In this document: positions 35,266 through 43,449 of the stretch, in pieces | How the letters are laid out: every line of letters starts with the position of its first letter | Position numbering within the stretch: position 1 is the stretch's first letter | NCBI GenBank assembly: GCA_900065925.1 | Contig: LN890280.1 | Location: 736,451 to 800,450 of the forward strand | Source: Nitrosotalea devaniterrae | Lineage (GTDB): Archaea; Thermoproteota; Nitrososphaeria; Nitrososphaerales; Nitrosopumilaceae | Reading direction: 5' to 3' | Length of the DNA stretch: 64,000 bases | The notes under the pieces: generated by a model | What the model was told of the DNA's origin: nothing | What the model saw: the letters and a program-made list of their open reading frames with translations, nothing else | Database searches by the model: none | Position numbers and translations under genes: made by a program

Positions 35266-36360
35266 TTACACTAGAAAAGTAATTCTTTTATCAATACAAT
35301 AATCTGCCAAATTCTGAATCGCAATCTTAGCAATCGTAATCTCTTGAACACTCTTCAAACCATCTGAAGTCTTTTTCCCACGACTGAAATCATACCTTCG
35401 CTCCTTCCTGAACGTCCTCTCTAACAGTTCCAAAAACCTCTTGATCAGAGAATAATCCATGACAATCAAACCTTCCCTTGTACGAGAATAGTCCTTGAGA
35501 TTAATCCGGTACCCCTTGGCATCTGACTCTGCCATCTTCCAGACAGAATAATCAACCAGCCACCTAAAAGGCTCCATGATATCATACACTAGCATCTGAA
35601 AGCCTGACTGGTTCTTGTGATAGAAACCATAGTAGGCATCAAGCCCAATGCCGTTTATGAACTTGGAAATCTCTCCAGCTAAAACAGTATAGCCATAATT
35701 GAGTAAAGCGTTGATGACATCAGTTGCATTTCTCTTGGACGACGTAAGGGATTTGTTATTCCTAGAGTTAAACTCGAACCGTTTTGGAATTAATTTCTGA
35801 TATTCTTTAAAGTAAACCATTGCAGAATTTTTCTCTATCAGAATCGGAACTGAATGCACTATCTGATCTCTCATGCCTTCAAGTTTACAAATACCTGAAT
35901 CTAGTTCAGGTCTATTTGTAGACTTTAGAAAGTTGATCTGAGAATCAAGTTTTGCTTTAACAATCTGTCTTGACAGGTAATCCCGCTTGGATTCGTCTCG
36001 AAATGTATCATACTGGCCAATTCGATATTGTGTATTTGTCAGAGATTCAACTACGGGATTCAAGTATGTGATTGGTCTTCCGTAGACGTCAAGCAAGATT
36101 AGATTCCTATTGTGCTCTGACAATAACGCAAGGGCTTCTGTTGAAACATACCCTTTACCGCTCAATATGATTTTTTCATACGGCATTTTATTGACAAACC
36201 ATTCTTCGACCTCAGGTTCGCTGAAAGGATCAGCAGTGTTTTTCAATATGATTTTAGAATTTTTTACCTTGATTGAAAAACCATAGCCCTTGAGAAATTT
36301 TATGTTATAATGGTTATGCTGTCCTTTTTGAGCCATTTCTAAAAGATTTCCATTCTGCAT
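35266..36360 (-). CDS. cas1: Cas1 casposase (casposon integrase)
   Basis: 364 residues from the ATG at 36360; the frame continues to an ATG at 36438 but those 26 residues fall in the upstream gene, and a start at 36336 is also possible. It carries the Cas1 core: NALLNYGYTVLAGEI (catalytic Glu region), LDAYYGFYHKNQSG (His) and VYDIMEPFRWLVDYSVW (acidic metal ligand). No Cas2 or Cas4 is present. In casposons this enzyme cuts and joins the element's ends to a target, producing a duplication of about 14-17 bp, as seen here. Confidence 0.9.
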   Translation of the reverse strand: MQNGNLLEMAQKGQHNHYNIKFLKGYGFSIKVKNSKIILKNTADPFSEPEVEEWFVNKMPYEKIILSGKGYVSTEALALLSEHNRNLILLDVYGRPITYLNPVVESLTNTQYRIGQYDTFRDESKRDYLSRQIVKAKLDSQINFLKSTNRPELDSGICKLEGMRDQIVHSVPILIEKNSAMVYFKEYQKLIPKRFEFNSRNNKSLTSSKRNATDVINALLNYGYTVLAGEISKFINGIGLDAYYGFYHKNQSGFQMLVYDIMEPFRWLVDYSVWKMAESDAKGYRINLKDYSRTREGLIVMDYSLIKRFLELLERTFRKERRYDFSRGKKTSDGLKSVQEITIAKIAIQNLADYCIDKRITFLV

Positions 36361-36658
36361 AGCTGTGGATTCCTGTAAACAGAGAAACCGCCAATTCAAA
36401 AGCAAAGACTTCAAAGAAGGAATTTTTGATTTTCTCAATCAGATTAATACTGTGACCTTCCTTATTGGTCAGTATCAACTCCGAATTATCTCCACCGCTA
36501 ACACTCATCCCTGCTTTATCATTTGCATTCTTTAATGACATACTTGAAAATTGTTCATATGATGTAAATTCTGAAAGAGAAAGCCATGACATGGTCATGA
36601 AAACAACTGTAAATATTGCATAAAACATGAATTTTGCAAATTTCAGTCTACCACCCAT
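36314..36658 (-). CDS. small membrane protein at the right end of the casposon
   Basis: 114 residues. One N-terminal membrane helix (FMFYAIFTVVFMTMSWLSL), a short outer segment (MSVSGGDNSELILTNKEGHS) and a C-terminal hydrophobic stretch (FFEVFAFELAVSLFTGI). Its 3' end overlaps the start region of cas1, so the two are co-transcribed. Nothing identifies its role; it lies 109 bp inside the right terminal repeat. Confidence 0.45.
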   Translation of the reverse strand: MGGRLKFAKFMFYAIFTVVFMTMSWLSLSEFTSYEQFSSMSLKNANDKAGMSVSGGDNSELILTNKEGHSINLIEKIKNSFFEVFAFELAVSLFTGIHSYAEWKSFRNGSKRTA

Positions 36659-36734
36659 TCACATCATAACTCGCATATTGATTTTAAACAATTTCCAACA
36701 AATCATAACCTACGTTATGTCCTGATTGCGTCAT

Positions 36735-36767
36735 GTTTTTACGAAGAAACGGGGGGCTTTCCCTTTT
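36735..36767 (-). repeat. right terminal inverted repeat
   Basis: On the minus strand from 36767: AAAAGGGAAAG, CCCCCCGTTT, CTTCGTAAAAAC. It mirrors the left end with the same six-C core and one extra base before it. Inside, the plus strand has CGTTATGT and GCGTCATGTTTTT, related to GCGTTATGTTTTA near the left end (24960). Confidence 0.7.
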
Positions 36768-36784
36768 TTACTTGGCGTAAATAA
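36768..36784. repeat. right target-site duplication of the casposon
   Basis: TTACTTGGCGTAAATAA, identical to 24888-24904. Read on the minus strand it is the last 17 bases of the cyclo-ligase gene, starting with its stop codon TAA at 36768-36770. Confidence 0.85.
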
Positions 36785-37328
36785 CAGAGTCTTCTGTAAC
36801 TATGCAATCCATCTTGACATCATGGTCGTCATGAGGAAATGATTTTAGCACATGTTTTGAATATGTTAAACCTATTTTCTTTGATTTTTTTCCATGCAGG
36901 TATCTATCGTAGAACCCAAACCCATATCCTAACCTATATCCCTCACGGGTGAGTGCAATTGCTGGAACTAGTATGACATCTAGTTTTTTGACTGTCTCAC
37001 ATTTCTCCTTTGGTTCCATTACTGAAAAGTTACCAAGTTCAAGATCTGACAAGTTTGAAATTTTTTTAAAGACAAGGTCGTTTTTATCAACTCTTGGTAG
37101 TGCAATCTCTTTTCCTTGGTTGAAAAATTCTTGTAGCAGATCATGTGTCTGAACTTCACTTCCAATTGAATAGTATGTGCCAATCGATGCGGCTTGTCTG
37201 TAAAAGTCGATCTTTCTCAGATTGTCCCGGATTTTGTTGCTTGCAATTTTTATAAAATCAAGCGAAAGTTCATCTCGTGCATCTAGGAGCTGTTTGCGTA
37301 GCCTTGCTTTTTCAACTGGGTTGGACAA
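36768..37328 (-). CDS. 5-formyltetrahydrofolate cyclo-ligase
   Basis: 186 residues. Family marks: KARLRKQLLDARDEL at the N terminus, IGTYYSIGSEVQTHDLL, IALPRVDKNDLVF, and RLGYGFGFYDRYL, the nucleotide and folate-binding loop, then IGLTYSKHVL. It converts 5-formyl-folate to methenyl-folate with ATP; in archaea the folate or a methanopterin analogue may be the substrate. It overlaps folD by 17 bp, forming a C1-carrier operon. Its stop lies in the right casposon duplication, so the insertion did not harm it. Confidence 0.9.
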   Translation of the reverse strand: MSNPVEKARLRKQLLDARDELSLDFIKIASNKIRDNLRKIDFYRQAASIGTYYSIGSEVQTHDLLQEFFNQGKEIALPRVDKNDLVFKKISNLSDLELGNFSVMEPKEKCETVKKLDVILVPAIALTREGYRLGYGFGFYDRYLHGKKSKKIGLTYSKHVLKSFPHDDHDVKMDCIVTEDSVIYAK

Positions 37329-38181
37329 ATTCTTTACTAATTGATGCAGCTGTGACGGTGTTTTTTAAAAGCATCGCTATGGTCATTGGCCCGACTCCGC
37401 CTGGAACGGGTGTGACATATGATGCTTTTTTGATCACATTATCATAATCTACGTCTCCCACGAGTTTTCCTTCTAATCTTGCTGTGCCAACATCAATTAC
37501 TACTGCACCTTCTTTTACCATGTCCTGTGTTAAGATGAATTTTGCTCTGTCTCCAATTGCTGTTACTATTATATCTGCACCAAGACAATGTTCTTTGAGA
37601 TTTTGTGTTCTAGAGTGACATGTGGTTACTGTAGCGTTTTTTTCAAGCATGAGATTGTAGAGTGGTTTTCCAACCAAATTGCTTCTGTTTATTATGACTA
37701 CATTTTTTCCCTCTAGATTTATTTTGTAATAGTCCAACAATTCCATTACTCCAGAGGGAGTACAAGGTCTGAGAATTGATCTACCTGATGTCAAAAGGCC
37801 AATGTTGTAAGGCGTAAGTCCATCCACGTCTTTTAGGGGTGATATCCTAGAAGTTGTGGTAAATTCATCCAACTGACTTGGTAGTGGAAGCTGTACTAGA
37901 ATCCCATGAACTGTCTCATCACTGTTTAACAGGTTTACTAGGGAATTCATCTCTTTTTGAGAAAACGTGGCAGGAAGTTTGTGGTCTTTTGTGGTGATTC
38001 CAACATCAGCGCATGCCTTTTGCTTGTTTCTCACATATGTGGCAGAGGCAGGATCATCGCCTACTAGAACCGTGGCAAGGCATGGTATGATATCATCATT
38101 TGACAATTCCTTGACGGCTGACCTTACTCTCTCCTTAACTGATGATGCAACTAAAATTCCGTCTATTTTCTGTCCAGTCAA
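37312..38181 (-). CDS. folD: methylene-THF dehydrogenase / methenyl-THF cyclohydrolase
   Basis: 289 residues. Catalytic Lys region TYVRNKQKACADVGI, GILVQLPLPSQL, KDVDGLTPYNIG, NAD(P) motif INRSNLVGKPLYNLM, and PVPGGVGPMTIAMLL are all present. It interconverts methylene- and formyl-C1 carriers for purine and amino acid synthesis, fitting with the adjacent cyclo-ligase and nearby purN. The last codons overlap the start of the cyclo-ligase gene. Confidence 0.95.
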   Translation of the reverse strand: MTGQKIDGILVASSVKERVRSAVKELSNDDIIPCLATVLVGDDPASATYVRNKQKACADVGITTKDHKLPATFSQKEMNSLVNLLNSDETVHGILVQLPLPSQLDEFTTTSRISPLKDVDGLTPYNIGLLTSGRSILRPCTPSGVMELLDYYKINLEGKNVVIINRSNLVGKPLYNLMLEKNATVTTCHSRTQNLKEHCLGADIIVTAIGDRAKFILTQDMVKEGAVVIDVGTARLEGKLVGDVDYDNVIKKASYVTPVPGGVGPMTIAMLLKNTVTAASISKEFVQPS

Positions 38182-38285
38182 ACAAACTTGAATGATTTTT
38201 TGGATATTTAATCTTTGGAAATTTGCTCATCGTACAGATGTGATTTTTAGTTAAAATCATTAAGCACTTGCCTACAGTAATATTG

Positions 38286-38606
38286 TTGAAAATAGTATTT
38301 GACACAAATGAATATGTGAAAAAAATTGCAAAAAGTGATACGTATTTTCACACGTTTCTAAACAAAGAAAACATTGCAGCCGGGATTCTCAGATTGGGAC
38401 CGGGTGAAGAAGATACTCAAGAGCCCCATGAAAGTGATGAGGTTTACTATGTTGTAAAGGGCGATGGATTTCTTACCATTGATGGAAAAAATCATGATAT
38501 TTCAGAAGGCATGTCATACTATGTTGCTAAAAAAGTTGCACACAAGTTTCACGGAAACAAAAAAGAACTTGTTGTAATGTATTTTTTTGGCGGACCTGAT
38601 GTCTAG
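38286..38606 (+). CDS. small cupin protein
   Basis: 106 residues from the TTG at 38286 (MKIVFDTNEYVKKIAKSD); a TTG at 38268 would add six residues. The cupin motif is clear: PHESDEVYYVVKGDGFLTID with metal ligands His and Glu, and VAHKFHGNKKELVVMYFFGG with the final His. Metal-binding cupins of this size are sugar isomerases, dioxygenases or sensors; the substrate is unknown. Its stop overlaps the purN stop by 4 bp, tail to tail. Confidence 0.85.
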   Translation: MKIVFDTNEYVKKIAKSDTYFHTFLNKENIAAGILRLGPGEEDTQEPHESDEVYYVVKGDGFLTIDGKNHDISEGMSYYVAKKVAHKFHGNKKELVVMYFFGGPDV

Positions 38607-39220
38607 GAAATTATTGTCTTTCTGCCAACTATCTTGATCTTTCCCTTGGCAAAGAGCTTTACTGCCTTTGGGTATATCTTGTGTTCTTGCTTCAAGATTT
38701 TTTTGGCTATGCTCTCTTCAGTATCATCATCTTTTATTTTTACAACTGCCTGTAAAATTATGGGGCCGGTGTCCACTCCTTCATCTACAAAGTGAACTGT
38801 ACACCCCGAATATTTTACGCCGTATTCAAGTGCCTGTCTTTGAGAGTGTAATCCTGGAAATGATGGTAGTATGGCTGGATGAATATTCAATATTTTTCCC
38901 TTGTAATGTCTGATAAATTCTGGACTCATTATTCTCATAAATCCTGCAAGGCATATGAGGCCGTTTTGCGGCGTGACCTTGTATTTTTCCAAGACTGATA
39001 CCAGTTTAGAGTCGTATTCCCAATTTCCTCCCTTGAGGCCATTGCTCTCAACAATCTCTGTTTTTACGCCTAGTTTTTTCGCTATGTCAAGGCCTTTTGC
39101 ATCAGGTTTGTTTGCAATTACGAGTACTGGTTTGATTGGGATTTTATTTTTCTTGATTGCCTTCAAGATATTTTCCATATTGCTTCCTCTGCCTGAGATC
39201 AATATTGCAAGATTTAGCAT
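38603..39220 (-). CDS. purN: phosphoribosylglycinamide formyltransferase
   Basis: 205 residues from the ATG at 39220 (MLNLAILISGRGSNMENIL), the family N terminus; a longer frame to 39250 is unlikely. FMRIMSPEFIRHYKGKILNI, HPAILPSFPG with the catalytic His, and VHFVDEGVDTGPII with the catalytic Asp are present. It transfers a formyl group from formyl-folate to GAR in purine synthesis and uses the carrier made by FolD encoded nearby. Confidence 0.95.
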   Translation of the reverse strand: MLNLAILISGRGSNMENILKAIKKNKIPIKPVLVIANKPDAKGLDIAKKLGVKTEIVESNGLKGGNWEYDSKLVSVLEKYKVTPQNGLICLAGFMRIMSPEFIRHYKGKILNIHPAILPSFPGLHSQRQALEYGVKYSGCTVHFVDEGVDTGPIILQAVVKIKDDDTEESIAKKILKQEHKIYPKAVKLFAKGKIKIVGRKTIIS

Positions 39221-39379
39221 ACTTGGTTTTGTGCTAATATGAATAAACACTTTACTAATTTTAATTGAAGATCAATAGATCGGTGTTTAATCCATTACAC
39301 CAGATGTTGTGCTGAATTAATCTTGCAATTTATATCCAATCTGATGGGCACAAATCTCAAATTGAGTTCAAAGGTTAGG

Positions 39380-40342
39380 ATGACATCAAATGGAATTGTA
39401 GTAATGCATGGTGACAAGACAGTTAACCTTGATCCTAAACGCGGAACTGGAAATGGAATTAGTTTTGTATCCCACGCACATTTGGATCACTTACATAACC
39501 AAAAAGGACAGGGCGTACTCATTGCTTCAAGACAGACAACTGAGATTGCAAAACTTCGAGGCTATTTGATTGAAAACTCTGTTGAAGAATATGAGAATTT
39601 TTCTATGATTGATGCAGGTCATATACTTGGAGCAAAGGGTCTCTTGTTTGATGATCTATTTTACACAGGTGATATTTCTATTCGTGATAGGGGATTTATG
39701 AAAGGCGCAATGGCTCCAAAATGCAAAACGCTGATAACCGAATGCACATTTGGCATGCCAGAATATGTGTTTCCTACGATTGATGATACTGTAAAACGAG
39801 TAAATGAAATAATTTCAGAACTATATGGAAAAGGAAAGCCCGTCATTTTGCTTGGATATGAGCTTGGCAAGGCACAAATTCTCTCATATTTGTTCTCTCA
39901 TTGGCAACCATATTATCATGATTCTGTAAAAAAAGTCAATGATCTGTACCGAAAGTTTGGTGTACCTCTTAGCGAATCAATTGGTCATACCGAGGCTGAA
40001 TCAAATGGATTACTAGAGAAAAAACCATGGCTTATGATTGCACCAAACATGAGTGGAAGAAACGCCTTTGTCAAACACATGAAATCAAAGTATGATGCAA
40101 TAACAATTGGATTTAGTGGATGGGCACAATCTTCTAGATTTTCCTTTGCACGAGGACATGACTATTCCATTCCACTAAGTGATCATTGTGATTATAATGA
40201 ATTGGTTGACTTGGTAAAGCGATGCAATCCCGAGAAAATCTATACAGTTCATGGATTTGTAGATGAATTTGCTGCAGACCTTGTCAAGATGGGATATGAT
40301 GCTCAACCCTTACGTGAAGGCTCTATTGATGATTACATGTAA
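39380..40342 (+). CDS. metallo-beta-lactamase/beta-CASP exonuclease-like protein
   Basis: 320 residues from the ATG at 39380, preceded by GGTTAGGA and by TTTATATCC (39329-39338); a TTG at 39323 lies upstream of that TATA box. The metal motif HAHLDHLH, then DAGHILGAKGLLF, YTGDISIRD and PLSDHCDYNELVD with KIYTVHGF are as in ligase-associated or mRNA-processing exonucleases. It probably degrades nucleic acid ends. A role with the metallophosphoesterase at 18.5 kb is known for related bacterial pairs but not linked here. Confidence 0.85.
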   Translation: MTSNGIVVMHGDKTVNLDPKRGTGNGISFVSHAHLDHLHNQKGQGVLIASRQTTEIAKLRGYLIENSVEEYENFSMIDAGHILGAKGLLFDDLFYTGDISIRDRGFMKGAMAPKCKTLITECTFGMPEYVFPTIDDTVKRVNEIISELYGKGKPVILLGYELGKAQILSYLFSHWQPYYHDSVKKVNDLYRKFGVPLSESIGHTEAESNGLLEKKPWLMIAPNMSGRNAFVKHMKSKYDAITIGFSGWAQSSRFSFARGHDYSIPLSDHCDYNELVDLVKRCNPEKIYTVHGFVDEFAADLVKMGYDAQPLREGSIDDYM

Positions 40343-40503
40343 AATGATTATCTGATTTTCTCATGGTATTCTGTTTATTAGCGACGGAGTCGTAATAGAT
40401 GTGGAAGACTACCCATGACACAAAATGCGGTTGAAAAATATTTTGTGGATTATCCAATGGAACTTGTTATCACATGTAATGTTAAAATCTGGAGTAGTAT
40501 AAT

Positions 40504-40623
40504 TTGCAAATAGCTCTACTGAAAAAATCAAAAATTTGTAAAAGATGTAAAACAGAGTTTGAAGAAGAAAATGGTTATCCCGTATGCAACTATTGTCTCA
40601 AGTTGCTGGATGACTGGGAGTAG
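40504..40623 (+). CDS. tiny zinc-ribbon protein, 39 residues
   Basis: TTG start at 40504; it reads MQIALLKKSKICKRCKTEFE then GYPVCNYCLKLLDDWE. Two CxxC pairs 15 residues apart suit one zinc site. It is 3 bp upstream of a second small cysteine protein, so they may be one operon. The upstream gap (40343-40503) shows nothing I can support apart from AT-rich promoter-like DNA. Confidence 0.5.
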   Translation: MQIALLKKSKICKRCKTEFEEENGYPVCNYCLKLLDDWE

Positions 40624-40626
40624 GAA

Positions 40627-40785
40627 TTGTCTCTACAACATGTTGTTCCAAAAGAAATCAATGTGCATCTTCACCTTTATTCTAAAGAACCGTGGGAAGT
40701 GCAATTTGTAGATGAATGTGATGTGTGTGGACGTAAAACTGACGAGTTTGGATTGTGTGGCTGTGATATTGGAGGGGGAGATTGA
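40627..40785 (+). CDS. small cysteine protein, 52 residues
   Basis: TTG start at 40627. It begins MSLQHVVPKEINVHLHLYSK and ends with CDVCGRKTDEFGLCGCDIGG. CxxC plus CxC with acidic surroundings suggests zinc or FeS binding. It follows the 39-residue zinc-ribbon gene by 3 bp and converges on the slipin gene. Unknown function. Confidence 0.5.
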   Translation: MSLQHVVPKEINVHLHLYSKEPWEVQFVDECDVCGRKTDEFGLCGCDIGGGD

Positions 40786-40814
40786 AAGTCAGTCATAGTC
40801 TGAAAAGTATGTTT

Positions 40815-41786
40815 CTACTTTGAACCTGGCTGTTCTTGTTGAGGTTCGTCCTTTGATTTCTGTTGTTTCACTGCCTTTTTGGTGCTTTCGAGATATGCTA
40901 TGGTTGTTCCCAAGTTTCCAAATCCCATTGAATTGAGTGATTCTGATGGAACCATGACTATGGTGTTTCCTTGAACCTTTATCGATTCGTATAGCATGTT
41001 GGACTGTCTTAGTGCATATGCTACAGGATTATCAGCATATACTTTTGCTGCCTCTAGGAATTTTTGTGCGACTAGGACCTCGGACTCTCCATATGTAACT
41101 CTCGCACTTTTTTCACGCTCTGCTTGAGCTTGCATTGACATTGCAGATTCCAACTCTTGTGGTATTATTACCTGACGAATTTCCACGCCTGTAACTTCCA
41201 TTCCCCAGTTGCTTGCTTCGCTTGAAATTGTGGTTTTGATGTGTTGGTTGATCTCCTCTCTTTTTGAAAGCACATCTTGGAATAATGAAGAACCGATATT
41301 ATTTCGAAGTGTTGTTTGAGAAACCTGCTGTATCATTTGATTGAAATTCTCTACATTTAGTATTGCATCCTTTGCTCGTTGCTCTATTATTTTGTAACGA
41401 AGTATTGCATCAATAGTTACTGGAACATTATCTTTTGTCAGCATTCTTTCAGCTTTGAATTCACTCACTTTTTCTCTTACATCTACAACCAGTATGTTGT
41501 CTGCAAAAGGTAGTCTAGTTTGAACGCCTGGTCCTACTTGTCTATGATATTTTCCTAGTCTTAGTATTACTGCTCGTTCGTATTGTTTGATGATCATTAG
41601 AAATGCGGAGATGATGATCGATATTCCTAAAACAAGTGAACCATAAGTTATCCACGAATTATTGATTGCCAATCCTGCGCCGATACCAATGATGAGAATC
41701 AATACTCCTACAATAATGTGAGATCCTGAACCTTTTTGTTTAATCAAACGCTCTGCAAAATTAAATGATGAGTAATCTCTTGACAA
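40815..41786 (-). CDS. stomatin/slipin-type SPFH (band 7) protein
   Basis: 323 residues. Two N-terminal membrane segments (IIVGVLILIIGIGAGLAI and TYGSLVLGISIIISAFLMII), then the SPFH domain: YERAVILRLGKYHRQVGPGV, DVREKVSEFKAERMLTKDNV, and a helical tail (AMSMQAQAEREKSARVTYGE). Slipins form membrane scaffolds; many archaeal ones are partnered by a NfeD protease, which is not seen next to it. Gln/Lys-rich C terminus. It stands between a small zinc protein gene and uvrC. Confidence 0.92.
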   Translation of the reverse strand: MSRDYSSFNFAERLIKQKGSGSHIIVGVLILIIGIGAGLAINNSWITYGSLVLGISIIISAFLMIIKQYERAVILRLGKYHRQVGPGVQTRLPFADNILVVDVREKVSEFKAERMLTKDNVPVTIDAILRYKIIEQRAKDAILNVENFNQMIQQVSQTTLRNNIGSSLFQDVLSKREEINQHIKTTISSEASNWGMEVTGVEIRQVIIPQELESAMSMQAQAEREKSARVTYGESEVLVAQKFLEAAKVYADNPVAYALRQSNMLYESIKVQGNTIVMVPSESLNSMGFGNLGTTIAYLESTKKAVKQQKSKDEPQQEQPGSK

Positions 41787-41865
41787 TTTTTTGCACCTGA
41801 TATTACTGACACGTCCTGGAATTTAAAGGGGGACCAATCTATCTGATGCTTGAAAAACTATACTA

Positions 41866-43449
41866 TCATGTAAATTTGCGAATTGCCCTGTTATATGCAA
41901 CTCCAAATCTGTGTGCCTCATCTCTTGCATATTGCAAGACCTTGAGGGCAGGATTGCTTCTTGGCATGATTATTGGCTTGTTGGTTTTAGGCTGATAGAC
42001 TTCTTCATTTTCTTTTGCAAGTGATATGCATGGAACATTTACTCCAATTGTGTGTAATGCATCAAGTGCTGCATTTAGCTGACCCTTGCCACCGTCAATT
42101 AGTATGAGGTCTGGCATCTTTGATTTTTCTTCCTTTAGTCTAAGATATCGTCTCTTGACTATCTCATTTATCATTGCAAAATCATCTCTGCCTTTGACTG
42201 TCTTTATCTTGAATTTTCTATAGCCTGAGGTGTGGGGCTTTCCATCTATGAGACACGACATGGAGCCTACTGCATAATCTTCGCCATGGTTTGAAATGTC
42301 AAAACACTCTATTGTTCTTGGAATATTTGACAATCCTAGTTTTTCTTGGAGTTCCACAAGTGCAGGGTCTGCACCCTTTGTTATCACAAGTGATATATTT
42401 TTCATGATTAGATCAATGATTTCGCGTCTTTTTCCAGATGTTGGCATTATGATGTGTACTGAAAATCCGGATGATCGAGCAAGCACTTCTTCGAGTATCT
42501 CTTTTTTGTCTGGCATCTCGCTTACTACAACATATTTTGGAATTGGATTTGTGGAATAGTATTGAGATAAAAAGCTAGAAAATGTGTTATCGCCAACCAA
42601 ATCAAAAGAAAATTTGTTCCTGTCTTTTATCACTCCATTTGATAAGCGAAAGCTCATCAGGTGAGCAGATTGATCTTTTATTCTTATCCCGAAATATTCT
42701 TCATCAGATCCTATTCTTGGCGATTCCATTTTTTGTTTGACTTGAAGATTAGATAACCGCTGTAATGTTTCATGTATCTCCTTTGCTTTTTCATATTGTC
42801 GATTCTCTGATGCTTGTTTCATTTCCAAATTCAAATTGTTTACAAAGTCTTCTAGCCGTTGTTTACCTTTTAGAATTGATTCCAAATCAGCTATGTGTTT
42901 ACCATAGTCTTCCCCTGCCTGTTTGAACTGGCATGGTGCTTCACAGTTTCCTAAATGGTATTCTAGACAGGCTTCCTTTGGAAGCCTTTTGCAGATTCTT
43001 ATCTTGAACGTCTTACGTAACAGGCCAATTGATAGCATCTTTGAGCTACCATGTGTAAAAGGCCCGTATACTCTTCCTCCGCCTAGAAACTGGCCAGTTC
43101 TTGTTCTCCTTGCCACCATGAGGCGAGGAAACTCCTCATTTGTTATCCTGAGGTATGTGTATCTCTGTTGGTCTTTGAGCTCTATGTTGTACGGAGGTCT
43201 GTATCGCTTGATCATGTTTGCCTCCAACAAAAACGCCTCTTCCTCATTATCTGTTAGAACAAACTCAATGTCTGCAATTTTTTCTACAAGTTTTTGTGTC
43301 TTGTAGTTTTGATTTTTCAAAAAATATGACTTGACACGATTTTTTAGATTCTTTGCCTTACCAATGTATAATATTTTCTCAGTTTCATCTTTCATGATGT
43401 AGATGCCAGGGTGTGATGGGATTACGACTTTTGATATGTCAAGAGTCAT
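41866..43449 (-). CDS. uvrC: excinuclease ABC subunit C, lacking the C-terminal HhH region
   Basis: 527 residues, shorter than usual (about 600). GIY-YIG nuclease at the N terminus (HPGIYIMKDETEKILYIGKA), Cys-rich segment (CKRLPKEACLEYHLGNCEAPC begins near 145), UVR helix pair, and RNase H-like nuclease with ECFDISNHGEDY, LILIDGGKGQLNAA and RDEAHRFGV. It ends right after this domain, so the helix-hairpin-helix pair is absent. It makes both incisions around DNA lesions. It overlaps uvrA by 11 bp. Confidence 0.95.
   Translation of the reverse strand: MTLDISKVVIPSHPGIYIMKDETEKILYIGKAKNLKNRVKSYFLKNQNYKTQKLVEKIADIEFVLTDNEEEAFLLEANMIKRYRPPYNIELKDQQRYTYLRITNEEFPRLMVARRTRTGQFLGGGRVYGPFTHGSSKMLSIGLLRKTFKIRICKRLPKEACLEYHLGNCEAPCQFKQAGEDYGKHIADLESILKGKQRLEDFVNNLNLEMKQASENRQYEKAKEIHETLQRLSNLQVKQKMESPRIGSDEEYFGIRIKDQSAHLMSFRLSNGVIKDRNKFSFDLVGDNTFSSFLSQYYSTNPIPKYVVVSEMPDKKEILEEVLARSSGFSVHIIMPTSGKRREIIDLIMKNISLVITKGADPALVELQEKLGLSNIPRTIECFDISNHGEDYAVGSMSCLIDGKPHTSGYRKFKIKTVKGRDDFAMINEIVKRRYLRLKEEKSKMPDLILIDGGKGQLNAALDALHTIGVNVPCISLAKENEEVYQPKTNKPIIMPRSNPALKVLQYARDEAHRFGVAYNRAIRKFT

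Larger units (their letters stand above)
24905..36767. mobile_element. integrated casposon (family-1-like), 11.9 kb
   Basis: Bounded by 17-bp direct repeats and imperfect terminal inverted repeats with a shared CCCCCCGTTT core. It encodes a solo Cas1 (no Cas2, no CRISPR array), a family B DNA polymerase with the protein-primed layout, and an HNH protein: the defining set of thaumarchaeal family 1 casposons, in which Cas1 acts as integrase and the polymerase is thought to copy the element. Extra genes include an AbrB-like protein, an OLD nuclease, a HEPN-like protein and membrane proteins. All expected genes are open, so it may be active. Confidence 0.9.

Noticed and set aside
35266-36360. CRISPR-Cas adaptation gene
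   Set aside because: There is no cas2, no effector gene and no repeat-spacer array anywhere in the window, while polymerase and HNH genes are present.
24888-36784. Integration by a tyrosine recombinase at an att site
   Set aside because: No tyrosine or serine integrase lies in the element; Cas1, inverted terminal repeats and a short duplication fit a casposon better.
39323-39379. TTG start for the beta-CASP nuclease
   Set aside because: It is upstream of the likely TATA box; the ATG at 39380 has a purine-rich leader and better spacing.
40423-40512. Short frame from an ATG near 40416 (MTQNAVEKYFVDYPMELV)
   Set aside because: About 32 codons, no motif, and it overlaps the better supported zinc-ribbon gene start.
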